Shown in pieces: positions 1-10,767 of a stretch of 64,000 nucleotides of DNA (positions are counted from its first letter, which is position 1; each line of letters starts with the position of its first letter). A program made the position numbers and the translations under genes. The notes under the pieces are model-generated. The model worked only from the letters and a program-made list of their open reading frames with translations. It ran no database searches and was not told the DNA's origin. Source of the DNA: Nephrocerus scutellatus (lineage: Eukaryota; Arthropoda; Insecta; Diptera; Pipunculidae). The stretch is taken from contig OX352765.1 in assembly GCA_947095585.1 (NCBI GenBank), positions 89,116,965 through 89,180,964 on the forward strand, in the 5' to 3' direction.

Positions 1-1105
1 ACACCAGTGTGGCTTCATCCCAGGCAAATCAACAACTGATCTGATTTACACCTTCAGGAAGGTGATGGAAAAATGGCTAGAGTTTCAAAACTCACCTATG
101 ATAGCATAGCCAGAGTAGAACTTTATAAAGCCATGAGAGAATTCGGCATCCCAAATAAACTGACAAGACTATGTAGCCAAGTAAAAATACCCAGGCCTGC
201 GTCCCCTTCAACCTGACGTTGGAGAAAGTGATCCGATACTCTGACGTAACGGTGAGAGGTAGAATTCTCTATAAGTCCATTCAGATACTGGCTTACGCAG
301 GCAATATTGACATCGTTGGTAGAAACCGAACAGCTGTACAGGAAGCTTTCATACAGATCGAGCAGGCGGCACGAAATCTGGGGCTGCACATAAATGAGAG
401 CAAAACAAAGTACATGGTGGCCGCGTCTGCGAGTAGAAGATCCATTATTAGTCCAGCAATTAAAAGAGTGGACCGCGAAGTAGTGTAATCCTTTAACAAT
501 CTCGGGTCAATTGTAGAAGCCGATAACAGCATCGAACTAGAAATACGCGCACGATTGCTCAAAGCCAACAAAGCCTACTATAGTCTGTCAAGTTAAAGAG
601 TCTTGACAGACTGTAGTAAGATATCCAGCAACTTGACCATAACATCCAACCGGTGTATAAGACAATACCAGTTCTTACATATGGATCTGAGACTTCGATG
701 CTTAGCAAAAAGCATTCTGACTTCTTAGCCGCATTCGAAAGAAAAGTCTTACGGAGAATTGTTGGCCCCGTATGTGAGGAAGGACGATTCTGAAGACTCT
801 ATTATGATGTGATCTACAAGCGTTACCGCGATGTCGACTTGGTGAAAAGAATTTAACTCGGTAGGCTCCGGTGAGCAGGACACCTAGCTCGAATGAGCGA
901 TGAGGATCCTGCTCGAAAATTCCTTTGCGGTAGGATTTACGAAACGCGACAGTCAGGCCGGCCAAGCCTACGCTGGAAGGATGGCGTGGACCAGGACGCC
1001 CAGAGTTTAGGGATGCAAAACTAGATGACATCGTCTCAAAATCTGCACCGGTGGAAAGAACAAAGAACAAGACCGGACCCTGGTTGTATGTAGACGATGA
1101 TAATA
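1..1105 (+). mobile_element. LINE-A copy 1, 3' half of reverse transcriptase ORF (broken)
   Basis: Non-LTR retrotransposon remnant cut by the window edge. Reading + strand with frameshifts, it matches the other LINE-A copies here from the RT fingers (CGFIPGKS) through the palm, where the usual YADD box reads YAGN (about 294-305), to the C-terminal region with GRPSLRW-like residues (about 955-975). The 3' end at about 1063-1105 has the family signature GACCGGACCC followed by a GAT/AAT-rich tail. Internal stops, a deletion near 175 and an inverted duplication at 575-620 show it is dead. RT motifs plus a simple-repeat tail are typical of non-LTR elements; the clade is not assigned. Confidence 0.85.
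575..620. repeat. Short inverted duplication inside LINE-A copy 1
   Basis: An 18-base arm (575-592, CTACTATAGTCTGTCAAG) is followed after 9 bases by its near-perfect reverse complement (602-619, 2 mismatches). Other LINE-A copies have only the left arm, followed by ACTCTT, so the right arm was added by copying the opposite strand. Confidence 0.75.
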
Positions 1106-2101
1106 ATGAAATTATAGCTCTTAACTAATAAAATAATATTTTCCTTTGTAACCACTCCAGCCAAATAGCTTTACAACACAAGAGTTATTCGCAACAACAA
1201 AGTAAACTGTAAGCAGGAAATATTTTAAAGCTGCATATTTTTGTATATTTGAGTGTGTATCCATAGACATATAAATGTACCTATATAATATATTCAATTA
1301 CATTATTTTGGAAAACATTAACATTTATATGCTGATGACATTTAAATACTTTATGAGAAGCAGGAAATATTTGTCCTATGGTCGGTGAGTAGTTCAAGAA
1401 GTTGGCTCAGAAGCCTTACAAAACACACAGAATTCGTTCTCACCCATTTAAGAACTTTGATTAAAAATCTGTCTTGCCAAAGGACAAAGATTGAGATTGC
1501 AGTTTTTTTGACGGGAATTGCGAGCAATCTGTATCCTGTCCTCTCGTCTCGAGTTGTCTCCTAATTATCCTTCTTCGTTTCTGTTTCTTTTTCACTTTCG
1601 ATTCAAGAAACTTTCTTCGATCAAAACATTATGTTTGTAGTTGGCTTTTGTGGCTCTATCAACTTGGTTTTTAACTTAAAAGTAAGCTAAGAGTGATTGG
1701 CAGGCAAAAGAGCAACCAACAAACTACACCAACACATAATTAATTAGAAATTAGAAAGTTTATAAAGTTGTCACTTGTCGTTTACACCACATAGAGGATT
1801 TTTCCTTTTGGGGATGGTCGGTAGGTCGATGCTTTAAAATGAATTTGTTCAAAGTCCAAATTGGATTTAGAAAGTTTTTGTAACTTTACACCGGTTTAGG
1901 GCGTTATAAATGCTCGCAAGTTCCGCATGAACTCTCCATAATCGTAAAGAATAAAAATTGATCGTTTTAAGGGTCCTTAACTTTTATTACCAGTTATTGT
2001 TGCCCAAGAAGGGGTAAATGTTTCCGGCAGTGTTTGTGTCTAGTAAGTTTCAGTAAAAGAAAGATATATTAGGTATTTGATTGTTGATGCAAGACGATAA
2101 A
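1106..2101. other. No gene seen
   Basis: AT-rich sequence without a convincing coding frame or recognised repeat. Confidence 0.6.
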
Positions 2102-2240
2102 GAACCAGCATGAAAATATACTTGTAAGATTTAAAATGAAAAACGTGGGGCGCCTACAACTATTCGTGCATCAATTATCATTTGCATGCGTCCCACGTTT
2201 TTCATTTTAAATCTTACAAGTATATTTTTTTATGGTGGTT
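2102..2240. repeat. Long hairpin-forming inverted repeat
   Basis: Left arm 2113-2153 pairs with 2188-2228 over 41 bases with a single G-T wobble (2150/2191), leaving a loop of about 34 bases. Pairing continues less perfectly outward to about 2102 and 2240 (GAACCA opposite TGGTTC). Such a near-perfect stem means recent origin or maintenance. It could be a MITE core or a hairpin RNA source; no transposase or target duplication is evident. Confidence 0.8.
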
Positions 2241-2289
2241 CCAAACGTTTTAAATTAAAAATTTATTTAATGAGAAATATATAGAATTA

Positions 2290-2701
2290 CTAGTTGTACC
2301 CGGGACCCGCTGACCACCACTCCCAAGACACCGTTTAGACCCACGAAATGCTTAAATAACAGGCGTTGTCTGGCTGCCCCTCACACCATACTGACCCAAC
2401 CAAACTGACCGCTCCTCCACTGAAACCATCACATACCAATGAGCTCCGACCCGACTTATCCGCCACTGATCCAAAATTGTAGCCTATAACCTATGGTCGC
2501 GAGTTCATACATAAGTCCCATGGAAAACGGCATTTTTTCTGTTTTTCCGAATTTTCCAAGTTTTTCCCGAATTTTCCAGATTCCTATAATCATCCCTGGA
2601 CTGTTACGAACATTTAAATGAGCCAAATCGGTTTATCCACTTAGCCGTGAAAAGGTAACAGACAGAGAGAATTACTTTCAAAATGCTAATATTAGTATCG
2701 A
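2290..2701 (-). mobile_element. Non-autonomous Helitron-like element, 412 bp
   Basis: Read on the minus strand it begins TC (2701-2700) with GATACTAATATTAG and ends with a GC-rich segment followed by CTAG (2293-2290). The flanking host bases are A before TC and T after CTAG, as expected of Helitrons, which insert between A and T without target duplication. The internal part (about 2355-2410) has short CTGACC-type repeats and closely resembles the fragment in the receptor intron at 61775-61985. There is no coding capacity for Rep/helicase. Confidence 0.65.
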
Positions 2702-2784
2702 TAATATATTAGATAGAAAGTGACTATAAAATTATTAAGACCTCTATATGTCATCTATAACCCGCATGCTTTCACGACATCATG

Positions 2785-2880
2785 CACATGCATCTCCTCT
2801 TTTCCTCTCCGTAACCCCGTTAACGCCTTCACTGTGCCTAGTAATATAAGGGTGCCAATCACTTAGCGTGTGTGTCTGAA
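2785..2880 (+). mobile_element. LINE-B (CR1-like) 3' tail fragment
   Basis: The segment matches the 3' ends of LINE-B at 7660-7740 and 58970-59045: a run with CTTCACTGTGCCTAGTA, AAGGGT, then TTAGCGTGTG. It is an untranslated-tail remnant with no coding sequence. Confidence 0.55.
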
Positions 2881-3107
2881 ATTTTGGTGTTGCGATATTT
2901 TTTTGTATTTTCCTGATATGTCTCTAAAGTAGATTAGTAAGTAAAGTTGTAACCCTCACGGAACAGCGGTAACCTCAATTAACATATAAGTGCACCACTT
3001 TGACACAATGGAGACATTTTTTTTATTTCAAATAAATTTTTATTAAAAAAAAAACAATGCGTGTAACCTTTACGCGTGGTGTAGGATTGATACTTCTTTG
3101 ATATTGC

Positions 3108-3240
3108 GTGACAAAAAGACCCCCAAGAGACCCAAAAAGGACTCCAAAAGACCAACAAAATACTCTTCCAAAAACTCACACAAAAGACCCCCTAAAAGGC
3201 CTTCAAAAGATCCTCAAAAGACCCCAAAAAGACACCCAAA
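3108..3240 (+). repeat. AAAAGACCC-type minisatellite
   Basis: About a dozen degenerate repeats of roughly 10-12 bases centred on AAAAGACCC. It keeps an open frame of Lys, Pro and Arg (3098-3316), which follows from the repeat and not from selection for a protein. Confidence 0.6.
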
Positions 3241-3405
3241 TAGCCATACCAAATTTCATACAAATCACCTTAGAAGTGGCTTAATTCCAGTCCCTAAAGA
3301 CCCAGAATTTCCATAGGAATAAATCTTATAGTCCCATATTAGCCATGCATTACGAATTTCATAGAAATCGCTTGATAAATGGCTTAGTTCCCGAAATTTT
3401 AGAAT
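3240..3405 (-). repeat. Dispersed repeat shared with 6180-6330
   Basis: Its reverse complement resembles 6180-6330: phrases such as AAGCGATTTCTATGAAATTC, GGAAATTCT and GGACTGGAATT occur in the same order. The AAGCCA...ATGAAATT phrase occurs twice here, so the repeat is partly tandem. The family is not recognised. Confidence 0.5.
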
Positions 3406-3506
3406 GGGCGCCGTGGCTCAGTGGAAGAGCACATGGCTGCTGAGCAGGAGGTTTAGGTTCGAGTCCCAGCAACACCAAAAGTATTTTTCACGGTGTCCCA
3501 CCTCTC
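3406..3506 (+). mobile_element. tRNA-derived SINE, head only
   Basis: The 5' end GGGCGCCG is followed by a box A (3414-3424, TGGCTCAGTGG) and box B (3456-3466, GGTTCGAGTCC), the two internal RNA polymerase III promoter boxes. The following body, with CACGGTGTCCCACCTCTC, is shared with the SINE copies at 10499-10767 and 30419-30654. Similarity stops at 3506, so this copy has lost its 3' half. It does not fold as a tRNA by eye, which argues against a functional tRNA gene. Confidence 0.8.
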
Positions 3507-3584
3507 TTACAAAGCTTTATTCTTTTCATTAAAATTATTACTCGAGGTGCGCCAGCTAAGTATTCTGTCCTTTGGGTTCCTACA

Positions 3585-3835
3585 GAGCTTTATTCTCTTC
3601 ACAAATGTTGACATCGCGGTAACACTAACATCTCATCATTATCGAGTCTAGGGAATCGTTCTTCCTTACTTATGGGAAAAAAAAACTCCCCGTAACAGTT
3701 TCTTCTCGAGCACATATAAGAGATCCAAGTGCTTTTTGATAAGAACGTGGATTTCATGGTTTAATTCCTGGATTGAAAGGGTGTTGACAAACTAAAGACG
3801 GTCGCAACTATGCGCGTTTATCTGGTTACATTATG
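3585..3835 (-). mobile_element. LINE-A fragment, diverged
   Basis: On the minus strand it covers the region after the RT domain (KRIKLG, RDVDIV, NDEIYERY equivalents near 3590-3675), followed by a degraded stretch up to the segment near 3770-3835 that corresponds to the LLKANKAYYS-type residues. It is one of the more eroded copies. Confidence 0.6.
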
Positions 3836-3886
3836 TGTTCGGCTTTTACATACCAACAAGATAGTGGTTCGAGTCGACGAACGTTC

Positions 3887-3960
3887 GCACCTGGATACGA
3901 TCGTAACGTCATCAGGTTCGAGTTGGCGTGGTCTCTCAAGTTGAGAGTGGCTCCATCAAG
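3887..3960. repeat. Repeat shared with 58368-58470
   Basis: The phrases CGTCATCAGGTTCG and GAGAGTGGCTCCATCA occur in the same order in both places, separated by similar filler. At 58368 it abuts the N-terminal side of a LINE-A copy, so it may be part of a 5' LINE-A variant. Confidence 0.4.
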
Positions 3961-5100
3961 TTATAGCCAGGTATCAAAACTTATACTCTTAGCGACAAGA
4001 CTCATTGTCCATTGTCATTAGTGTCCTCGAGTAAGCTACGGCTGTCAATGCATTAGAGTTTTCTAAGTGTCAAAGTGTACGTCATTAGTTGTTGAGTACT
4101 TTACAAAGCAATAAGAACTCAAAAATTTGTCTGTCATCCTTGTGAGCACTAGTATGTAGTATGGCATCTTGACCTAAATACTAATGGAAGTAATAAATGC
4201 AGAGAAAACAACTTTTACAACTTTTTCATGTGATGCTCATATTCCGTTTTTTGCATAGAAGTGTGCACTTTCCAAGCGAACTTATTTAACAGAATTTAAA
4301 AGTTGTCGGGTTTCTGACGGAACGAAAGTTTGAAATTTAAAAATGTTCGTTATTGCAATGCAAAGTGCCTGACGACAAATGTCAAACTGTAGCTGAATTA
4401 ATTAGCTTACTGTTAAACATCTATATCTTATGCCCAGTAGCAGAGTGAGATAACTGAAAACCATAATTTTTGATAACGAACAGGAAGTGAAGCGAAAAAA
4501 AAAATACGATTTCAATAACCAAAGCTTATCCTCTTCAATCTGCGAGTTTTTGCGGGTCATGTAATAGTCTAACAAACTGTGATGATTCGTTTGACAACTA
4601 CTGAAAAACTCAAAAAAAAAAAAACAAAAAACAACGACAAACAGCACCAAAAGATAGAAACTGAAAAACCCGACGAAAATTGCTTTTTCCGCAAATGTAT
4701 ATTTTTTTGCATTTCATCTCTGCATCTGCCAATCATTCAACAACCGACACCTGCCATCGACATCGCCGTCATCAAGGACGATGTCATTGCGAAAAAACTG
4801 TAAAAAATAAGGTATTGCATTCTATTTATAGTATTCTAGTATATAGTATACACTATAACGAGAACATGGACTTGCTTCAGTGTTATGTCCAATCATCAAG
4901 GATGTCTACTTTACTCTTGGAGGACTTAATTGATGACAAATTCGTTAGTTAGCATTATTTTTCTAGTATCCATGTATTTCTACTTTACTTTCTAATTGAT
5001 TAAATTTTTATGAACACAGGTGCTATGAGTTTTTATATAATCCTTTGTAATTAACCAACAAAATTTGTCCGAACGATAACGTAAGGTTTCCTCTTTAATG
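3961..5100. other. No gene seen
   Basis: AT-rich, with an A-rich run at 4608-4632 that opens small frames on both strands. No domain, splice pattern or repeat family was recognised. Confidence 0.55.
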
Positions 5101-5525
5101 AAAGGTTAGATTATGGTAAGCTAGCTTCTCGGTGAAAAACCGACACACTTAGACCAGCAATAGTCCATAGTGATACCACACGGACGAGGAAGAGGAAGAG
5201 ACCATTCTTCACCATCTCCGCATATGCACAGCTCTTTCTCTAAGGTGTAAGCTCCATTTGGAAGCCTTTTTTTACAACGACTTTAACGGTTTGTCAAGCA
5301 CTGACATCAAAAGTCTTCTACGCTTCATTCGAAGCTCCAACTTAACGGTTTATCAAGCACTGACATCAAAAGCCTTCTACGCATCATTCTAAGCTCCAAC
5401 TGGTTCAATGAATAGGGCGAGAAATCCTCTCGATACATGTTGCATCACAATGGACCATTGGACTATTGGTCTAAGTGGGTCTGCTTCCTGCCGACAGCTA
5501 ACCCAACCCAACCTTACCTAACCTA
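5101..5525. mobile_element. Element with terminal inverted repeats (MITE-like)
   Basis: The left end (about 5101-5180, AAAGGTTAGATT... CACTTAGACCAGCAATAGTCC) is the diverged reverse complement of the right end (about 5435-5525, ...GGACTATTGGTCTAAGTG... CCTTACCTAACCTAA). The termini are roughly 80 bases and about 250 bases apart, with no coding sequence between. AGGTTAGGTTAGG-type ends are widespread in fly genomes. The interior carries a 60-bp tandem duplication. Confidence 0.5.
5281..5399. repeat. 60-bp tandem duplication
   Basis: Units 5281-5340 and 5341-5399 both read CTTAACGGTT (one T inserted in the first) through AAGCTCCAA, with a handful of substitutions. Confidence 0.85.
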
Positions 5526-6179
5526 AGTTGTGGCATCAGGTACGGAACACTGAAAGCTATAACGGAAAAATATTTCCAGAGTTGGGCTAAAAGGAACGGT
5601 AAAGGTACGTTAGAAATCACGGCGATATATTCCTAGAGTTGCAGTATGACTCTTAGTAATGAGTTACCAGCCACGTATGGATACTGGAAAATTCACATAA
5701 CACTTGCCGAAGCTGTAATGAGGTTAATGAGAAAGAATTTTTCATTAACTTACTTTGCAGCTGTCCAGCTGGGTCCTACCAAAAATATCATGCACGAGTT
5801 ATTAACATTAGGAACAATCGCGGAGGTCAACTCAGCCGAAGTGCAATGGCCAAGCCTCGCCCCGGGGGACCGCCTTTGTGATCACGATAACCCCTACGTC
5901 TCCACATTCTAAGCAAACGATTCTGTTATGCCATGGAAGAGCTTTCGGAGTACAGGATCCTTGAATTGATCTTATACTTGAACTCTACAGGTTGGATATA
6001 AGACAATTTTAAAAACTATCATATAAGGTCATATAGTCTTACTTGTATTCTAGTAAGTGGAACCACTTTATCGGCGGTGAGGAGAAAATTTAGTAAGGTC
6101 TCAAAAATAATTGTTATATGTGTGTTACGATTTGCGTTATGCTTTTGTGTTGCGATTTTACGTTACATTTTTGAATTCA
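5526..6179. other. No gene seen
   Basis: Contains an 88-codon open frame (5646-5912, +) without a recognisable domain, promoter or homologue in the window; not called as a gene. Confidence 0.5.
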
Positions 6180-6330
6180 TGTAACTAAGTCATTTTTCAA
6201 GCGATTTCTATGAAATTCGGTATGCAGGACTAAGATGCGATTATAAGACTTGCTCATATGGAAATTCTAGGATACGGTCATTAGGAACTGGAATTTCGGG
6301 ATCTAAGCCATTTATGGAAGTTCAGGAACT
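6180..6330 (+). repeat. Dispersed repeat shared with 3240-3405
   Basis: Opposite orientation to the copy at 3240-3405, with the phrases AAGCGATTTCTATGAAATTC and GGAACTGGAATTTCGGGA. The family is not recognised. Confidence 0.5.
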
Positions 6331-6399
6331 GTCTTGTCCTCCTGCTGGCTATTCACGAATCGTCTCTCATTGCTAATTCTACGTCTTCAAAAGTCGATT

Positions 6400-7745
6400 T
6401 CATTTTAATAAAAATAACACTCCTCCGTGGGTCCCTCTACGATATGTGTTGTTACATTCAACAGGCTTAACCAATCGAATCCTACCAACTTGCTATTGAT
6501 GCCATTAACCAAATAATCGACTCTTCTGACTCCCATGAGGACATCCTTATTTTCGGCGACTTTAATTTGCCTCAACTGTACTGGACTTCGTCAGACGATC
6601 AATCCTATTCCTTCACTTTATATTCCAAGTAAAGTAAGGAATGCCACTTCGTATATCGGCTTAGAGACTCAAGTTTATGCCAAGTTAGTGGCGTCCCTAA
6701 CAACACGGGTAGGCAACTAGACCTTACCCTTACAATTGATCCCATTTACTCTTATGTCTCGCTTTTTCCCCTATCCGTATCGACTATTGATAATTTTAAT
6801 CCACACCCCCCCCCCCCCACCATTTTCCTTTTTTCACAACTCTTCACTACAATCCCCAACCTGCCAAATTAATGCCCATCTTAACAGATCTTCCTTTTGG
6901 TTTGACAATCTATCTTTAAATGATTCCATCTCCATGTTTGACAAGGAACTATTTATGCCCCCTTGTCGCGCCATAAAACTTCATTTACATCCCCTCCTTG
7001 GTATAATCGAAGACTTCGTTCCTTACGAAACATGAGAACCAGCTTACCTTCGCACTTATTCTTTTCCTATCTTAACTATATTGGTAGTTACTTTTACCCA
7101 GCTTTATAACTCTCCCTACCAGCGCTATCTTAATAATGCGCAAGGCAATCTCATAAATGACCCTAAATCTTTTTTTCAATTAGTCAACTATAAAAGGAAG
7201 TCCGAAGTTACAAAAACACATCCTCAACCGATGCAAGATATATTTCACTCCCTCTGATCTGGCTCCCATCTACATTTATTCGCCCCAACCTTGAGTATAA
7301 CTGTCATGTTTGGTCAGGTGCACCTAACACTAGCTTGCATCTGCTTGACAGAATACAGAACCGTTCGATAAAACTTATCGGTGACGCAAACATAGCGACA
7401 TCAATAGGTTCGCTCAAACACCACCAGCGGTGCTCAACAGAAATAGCCAGTTGCATGCCAACTCTCCTTGAATTCAACCGCAATACTCGTGGCGCTCTAA
7501 TGTTCATCAGTTTAACCTCAAGCCCATCTTCGGACGTACTGTTAAGTTTAGAGACTCTTTCTTAAGTCGCACAACACGAATCTGGAAGGCTTAACCAAGC
7601 TATGTATTTCCGCATCAATATGATCCATAGGCATTCAAAATGCATGCATATCGATATCTTTTCTTTCATTCCTTAACACCTTAGTGCCCACGCTGTGCCC
7701 AACATCATAAGGGTTTTAACCCCTTAAGCGTGTGACGATAAAAAA
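6400..7745 (+). mobile_element. LINE-B (CR1-like) copy with most of the RT deleted
   Basis: The 5' part encodes an apurinic-type endonuclease segment (ILIFGDFNLPQL near 6547-6580; RQLDLTL near 6709-6727). A linker follows (6900-7200). The text then jumps at about 7240-7262 straight to the region after the RT (FTPSDLAPIY), LLDRIQNRSIKLIGDANI (7338-7395) and the C-terminal NRNTR segment. The RT palm is missing, presumably by internal deletion. It ends with the family tail (AGTGCCCACGCTGTGCCC... CTTAAGCGTGTGACG) and an A tract at 7740-7749. Endonuclease, RT and tail order is that of CR1/Jockey-type elements. Several frameshifts. Confidence 0.75.
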
Positions 7746-7914
7746 AAAATGTTAACCGCAGCACTCCATGCCTTAAACTTGATCTTCTTCACCACTCCAC
7801 TTATAAGGCTTAGTATCAAGTTTTTAGTTTAGTTCTTTGTCTCCAATGCTCTTTTTAGTTCTAGCTTGTAGCAAGCCGAATAACAATGATATTTTGCGCC
7901 AAATATTATAATGT

Positions 7915-8105
7915 ATTGTAAAGTCCTTTGCGGTAGGATTTATTGGACACAACAGCGGGTCAAGTCAAGCCTACGATGGAAGAATTGCCTAGACCTGAAT
8001 GCCCAGGGTTTAGGGAAGAGAAACTGTATGACATTCACTTTAAATCGGAATTGCTGGAGGGTAGGCTAAGACCGGACCCCGATTTTACACCCAAATATGA
8101 TGACC
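7915..8105 (+). mobile_element. LINE-A 3' end fragment
   Basis: Covers the last part of the ORF (CGRIYWTQQ-like, SLRWK equivalent near 7966-7990) and the 3' end GACCGGACCCCG with the terminal GCCAAATAT-like phrase (CCCAAATATGATGA, 8086-8099). Confidence 0.7.
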
Positions 8106-10147
8106 ATTATTTCTAATATTCCACATCGGGGTGTTCATTTGGATAACAAATCTCTGGGCTGTTTCTTTTAAAATGGAAGAGATACAAATGTTATACTCTT
8201 GCCTATTAAGTTAAGAAAATCCCATCTTATTGCAACGCCACACTTATTTTTGATACGTTTTTTGCTCCACTGTAGGGAACACACTACTATATAGCTCTAA
8301 TTGAGTAAATAGTCAATATATAGAGTTCATCTTGAGGCACCATCATTTGCGTCATTAAGACAACTCATGTTTACTTTGCCATCTTGCACATGTCCTCAAG
8401 CAGACGTCTTTCATGGTTGTGGCCGCCTTCTCTGGCTCGAGGAAAAAGTTTCATCCAACACACAGTTCTTCTGTTTTCCACTTCAAAGTGGCTTAACATG
8501 TCGTTCACCCTTCGTTTTAATTTCTTTTCTAGGAAATATCAACACTAAGGTTTAAGAAAAAAAACGAACGGAGAGAAATAAAATTACAAAAAAAAACCTA
8601 CAGATTACGATAAAGGAGAGAGCTGGAGAAAAAGTGCTGGTAGCCAAGAATAATTTTAAAAACACTTTTCTACGTATTCAACTTGGTGGAGCACAAAAAT
8701 AAAAAATAAAACCTCTTCAGGGCGAGTGTGGGTTTTCAGATTTCCTAAGAACATTTTCCTCGTCATTGAAAATGCATTTAATAGAGTTCTTTTTGATTAT
8801 ACATCGAAAGGATTAAGTGGAGATGTGTGAAAATGTGAAAGTGTGCGAGAGTAACATAGAGAAGCACTTAAAACTGCTCTAGAGGCTGAAGTGCTTCAAA
8901 TTGACTACTTTGAGGTGAAATTTCTGTTTCAAGGCGGAAATCATTTGAAACTTTTAAAAGTTTTTATTATTTATTTTCTGTATCAAAAAAAAGAAGAACT
9001 TACACCTTTTTTGAGCATTTTATTGGAGCTAATTACTCATGTATATATAACTATTTTCTGAGAAATGCCTTAGAGATTTTGTTGGAACAAAATTACTGAA
9101 TTATTTGATACTCAAAAGCATCAAGGCACCTGTTAAATTTTTTTTGTTCTCTAAATGCAGCGTCGGACCCGACCCCACAGAAACGTCACATCATGCATGC
9201 ATCAACTGACTTCAGTCCTTTTAAAATACTTGAAAATTGCGTCCTTTAAAGTTTGTGTTGGTCAACATACAAAACGAACTTTATAAGCTAAGAAGTGACA
9301 TTTCCACGTGACTTTCTTCAGTTGCTACGATTTTCTAAGTATCCTCCTGTAGGTACTCGTCTAGTCAAGTAGTATTCTAAAGTACCTATGAATATAGAAT
9401 ATACATATAACCTCCAGAAGAATCCTTACAGAATATTCACAGACTCCCTGTACACTACAGCGAAACAACACTACCCTACACAAGGGTTAAAGTTCTCGTA
9501 GCGCTGCGCGTATACAATTTTCACTATTACCAGAATAATTGACAATTAAGATTGCAACACCCAGAGAGTTTAGATTTTGGTTTGCTTTCGACATTCCTAA
9601 GTCGCCTTGGGCTTAAGATGGTTCGTCTGGCGTGTGCACTTGTGCATCTTCCGGCAACCTCAGTTACAGGATGAAATAACTTCTGTACACATTCCTGTAG
9701 ACTTATGGGATAATCTTCGCCTTAAGGTGTTGACATTTTAACAGAGAAAGCTACGAGTATCTTTAACAATCGATACACATCGTGATGTTAATTTTATGTT
9801 ATTTTAGAGCTAACGGGTTTTTTTGCATTTAATAAGGACTTTTATTAAATTTAAAAATAAGACAAGCAGTAGAAATTCAGTACAAGTACAACAACAGCAG
9901 AAGACGGATTTACCTTGACAGCATGAATTGATAAGTTACTGCCACAAGCCTTTTGAAGTTAATGTAAAGTAATTTGCCGACCTAAGTGATGGAAGGGTAA
10001 TTTTTTTAACAAGACGTGTAACAGAGATAGGATTAAGCTTGCTCCACACCATACTATTGCAATGCCAGACCAAATCTCTTTCGACACTAATTGAAAAGTT
10101 CTTACGTTCCATATAATTTATACAAAAATAATAATAATATGTTACAT
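8106..10147. other. No gene seen
   Basis: About 2 kb of AT-rich DNA. One 62-codon frame at 8367-8555 has no supporting features. No repeat family was recognised. Confidence 0.55.
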
Positions 10148-10498
10148 CATCATCATATTTGGCTCCACAACCGGTGTCGGGTCCTGGCCTCCTGCAAAAT
10201 ATCTCTCCACCGGTCCCGATTTCGAGTCGATGTCATCCAGTTTGGCCGTTTGGCATTCCTAAACTCCGGGCGTCCTAGTCTACGCCATCCTTCCAGCGTA
10301 GGCTTGGCCGGCCTTGCTGTCGTGTTCCATAAATTCTACCGCAATGGACTATCCGAGCAGGATCATCTTCGCTCATGCGAGCTAGGTGTCCTGCCCACCG
10401 GAGCCCACCGAGCTTAATTCTCTTCACGATGTCGAAATCGCGGTAACGCTCGTAGATCTCATCATTATAGACTATCCGGAATCGTCCTTCCTCACATA
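10148..10498 (-). mobile_element. LINE-A copy, 3' portion
   Basis: On the minus strand it runs from the VCEEGRF motif (10498) through GRLRWAGHLARMSEDDPAR-like residues and GRPSLRWKDGVD (about 10275-10300) to the 3' signature at 10150-10200, including GAGCCAAATATGATGATG. The frame is open over 98 codons (10275-10571, extending into the SINE). It joins a SINE at 10499. Confidence 0.8.
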
Positions 10499-10767
10499 AA
10501 TAATAATAATATTCGGCGCGACAGACCATTGCGGTCCAAGGCCTAACTTCTCGCGACCATTTGTGCTGCACATGTTAATTTTTGGACAGAAATGGAAGGG
10601 ACCTACAGGGCGAATTGAGAAGCTTTCTGTTACAAGGTATTACTCTCGGAACGTTTGTCACCCATTCGCGCGAGGTGGGACACCGTGAAGAATACTTTTG
10701 GTGTTGCTTGGATTCGAACCTGAACCTCCTGCTCAGCAGCCATGTGCACTTCCACTGAGCCACGGCG
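10499..10767 (-). mobile_element. tRNA-derived SINE, nearly full length
   Basis: Minus strand: the head with box A (CTGAGCCA complement, about 10750-10761) and box B (GGATTCGAACC complement near 10709-10719), the CACGGTGTCCCACCTC body (about 10674-10692), then a 3' tail ending GTCTGTCGCGCCGAATATT followed by ATT repeats at 10499-10512. It lies between two pieces of the same LINE-A copy; about 760 bp of LINE-A present in other copies is absent at the site. Confidence 0.85.

Noticed and set aside
3098..3316. Lys/Pro-rich 72-codon frame
   Set aside because: Produced by the AAAAGACCC minisatellite; no promoter or domain.
3406..3480. Possible tRNA gene (boxes A and B present)
   Set aside because: Arms do not fold as a tRNA and the sequence continues into the body shared by the other SINE copies.
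4579..4952. Overlapping 74- and 90-codon plus frames
   Set aside because: They start in A-rich sequence and show no domain or signal peptide.
5646..5912. 88-codon plus frame
   Set aside because: No recognisable domain, no promoter, no conservation evidence inside the window.
6804..6817. C14 run
   Set aside because: Simple homopolymer in a LINE relic; of no evident meaning.
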